NCBI GenBank assembly: GCA_028284845.1
Contig: JANQQY010000074.1
Location: 1-15,135 of the forward strand
DNA: 15,135 nt
Origin: Spirochaetales bacterium
Lineage (GTDB): Bacteria; Spirochaetota; Spirochaetia; DSM-27196; SLST01
Direction: 5' to 3'
Numbering within the stretch: the first letter of the stretch is position 1; every line of letters begins with the position of its first letter. The notes beneath the pieces are model-generated. The model did no database searches. It had not been told where the DNA came from and saw only the letters and a program-made list of their open reading frames with translations. Positions 13,883-15,135 of this stretch are shown here, piece after piece. A program made the translations under genes and the position numbers.

Positions 13883-15135
13883 ATGGCTATCAGTCGCGAG
13901 TTTCCTGTCAGCGCTCCGCATCTGAACATTCCGGTTGCATTTACCCGGGAGAAGATGACGCGCCTGGAACTCTGGATTGACGGTACCGTGGCTCGGGTCT
14001 TTGACGTGCCACTTGCAACCGCAGACCCGGATTACTGGGTCCACCTTGATGTGACTTCCTACCTGGGGGCTCAAGCCCGGATCGTCGTCGCATCTCCAGG
14101 TGACGGCGGACCCCCAGCGGATGCGGTATCCCCATTCGAGCATGGCCTTGCGAACGTGCACCTCTCTGAGCATCCCGAGCGCCTGGACGGCGCCTACGAC
14201 GAGAGGCTCCGCCCGCGGGTCCACTTCACCGCTCGGCGTGGATGGATCAACGACCCGAACGGTCTTGTGTTCTACCGCGGTGAGTACCATCTGTTCTTTC
14301 AACACAATCCTTATAGCGCGGAGTGGGGTAACATGCATTGGGGTCATGCAGTAAGCAGTGACCTCATTCATTGGCACCAGCTCGACGAAGCACTCTACCC
14401 GGACCCAGTTGGCGTCGCCTTCTCCGGGAGCTGCGTCGTGGACAGCAACAACACCTCCGGACTCGGCACGGACGGCGAGTCGCCGCTCGTCGCGATTTTC
14501 ACACGCGCGTTCTTTCCTACTCCGGCTGAGTCGGCGTCCGGCGCACTCATGATGGAACGCCAGTGCGTCGCGTGGTCGACCGATCGTGGCCGCACCTGGA
14601 CCACTCGACCGGATCCGCTTATAGGAGACCAACGGGCGAAACTTGGAACTCACAACTCCCGCGATCCCTACGTCTTCTGGTACGAACCCGGAGAGCACTG
14701 GGTCATGGTGCTCTTTGAGCGTCTCGAACTGGTAATCTACACTTCCTCCAATCTGCTCGAGTGGCACGAGGAAAGCAGGTTCGGGTCGTTCTGGGAGTGC
14801 CCGTGTATGTTCCCTCTTGCGGTTGACGGCCAGAGTGGAAACCGGAAATGGGTGGTGCACGGGGCCGTTGGGGACTATCTGATTGGTACGTTTGACGGGA
14901 GATCGTTCACCCCGGAGAGCGGGCCGCACAACTATCTGCGAGGGCATCTCTACGCCGCGCAGTCGTTCAACGCGATTCCTGAGGACGACGGCCGGCGCAT
15001 CCAGATGGGATGGGCACATATTCGCGCGCCCCGCATGCCCTTCGCCGGGATGATGGGTGTCCCGACCGAACTCACCCTCCGGTCCACATTCAACGGCATC
15101 CTGCTGTTCTGCAACCCTGTGGAGGAGCTCGCGTC
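13883..15135 (+). CDS. GH32 beta-fructosidase (levanase/invertase-type), 3' truncated
   Basis: 417 complete codons are visible and the frame runs off the window. The hallmark GH32 residues are all present: W-I-N-D-P-N-G (121-127, nucleophile D124), S-R-D-P-Y-V-F-W-Y (transition-state D261), and F-W-E-C-P (acid/base E305). F-Q-H-N-P, W-G-N-M-H-W-G-H-A-V-S and F-S-G-S are also standard. The enzyme should release fructose from sucrose, levan or inulin-type fructans. About 110 residues before the catalytic domain form a small beta-rich domain seen in levanase-like GH32 proteins. No signal peptide is visible, so it is likely intracellular, acting on imported fructosides. Only a weak ribosome site (GAGCAG) precedes ATG 13883, 11 bp after AKR 3, so coupling is probable. 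The C-terminal beta-sandwich lies beyond the window. Confidence 0.93.
   Translation, partial: MAISREFPVSAPHLNIPVAFTREKMTRLELWIDGTVARVFDVPLATADPDYWVHLDVTSYLGAQARIVVASPGDGGPPADAVSPFEHGLANVHLSEHPERLDGAYDERLRPRVHFTARRGWINDPNGLVFYRGEYHLFFQHNPYSAEWGNMHWGHAVSSDLIHWHQLDEALYPDPVGVAFSGSCVVDSNNTSGLGTDGESPLVAIFTRAFFPTPAESASGALMMERQCVAWSTDRGRTWTTRPDPLIGDQRAKLGTHNSRDPYVFWYEPGEHWVMVLFERLELVIYTSSNLLEWHEESRFGSFWECPCMFPLAVDGQSGNRKWVVHGAVGDYLIGTFDGRSFTPESGPHNYLRGHLYAAQSFNAIPEDDGRRIQMGWAHIRAPRMPFAGMMGVPTELTLRSTFNGILLFCNPVEELA

Noticed and set aside
13574..15019. 481-codon open frame on the - strand
   Set aside because: It lies wholly antisense to AKR 3 and the GH32 gene, both with intact catalytic motifs; its composition is Arg/Pro/Val-rich and no family is recognisable.

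Overview
This window carries an accessory carbohydrate-use locus from a bacterium. Coding is dense, GC looks moderately high by eye, and most genes have AGGAGG-type Shine-Dalgarno sites with some GTG starts. The gene mix (YesN-like AraC and ROK regulators, GH141-like beta-helix enzyme, GH32, several aldo/keto reductases, a Gfo/Idh dehydrogenase) suggests a free-living heterotroph. My best guess is Spirochaetota, but Chloroflexota, Planctomycetota or Paenibacillus-like Bacillota cannot be excluded. No rRNA, tRNA, CRISPR array or transposase was seen.

Left part (1-1923, + strand): the 3' portion of a gene that may encode a GT-A-type glycosyltransferase, then a HicB-type antitoxin gene followed by what looks like a decayed hicA toxin gene. 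Next (1928-3973, - strand): an aldo/keto reductase (AKR) gene followed by a nitrilase-superfamily amidohydrolase gene broken by a single-base frameshift. A 193-bp divergent control region separates these from a + strand pair (4167-6035): a second AKR and a five-bladed beta-propeller glycosidase-like protein. That pair converges, with only 3 bp between stop codons, on a - strand pair (6039-8278): a Gfo/Idh/MocA dehydrogenase whose stop overlaps the start of an OpgC/acyltransferase-3-like membrane protein.

A second divergent control region (8279-8492) is rich in palindromes and has a recognisable sigma70-like promoter. It drives a tight five-gene + strand operon running off the window: ROK regulator, AraC-family regulator, GH141-like parallel beta-helix enzyme, third AKR, and a GH32 beta-fructosidase cut by the window end. 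Gaps are 8 and 14 bp, then a 4-bp overlap, then 11 bp.

Taken together, the locus looks like an intracellular oligosaccharide-degrading system: none of the glycosidase-like proteins starts with a signal peptide. Glycosidase genes are repeatedly coupled to AKR genes, and a Gfo/Idh dehydrogenase lies alongside. The ROK and AraC proteins heading the operon probably sense sugar ligands. The substrate is unknown; the GH32 protein points to fructans or fructosides for at least part of it. Two one-base frameshifts in short homopolymers lie within about 1 kb (near 1754 and 2724) and may be genuine decay or assembly error.
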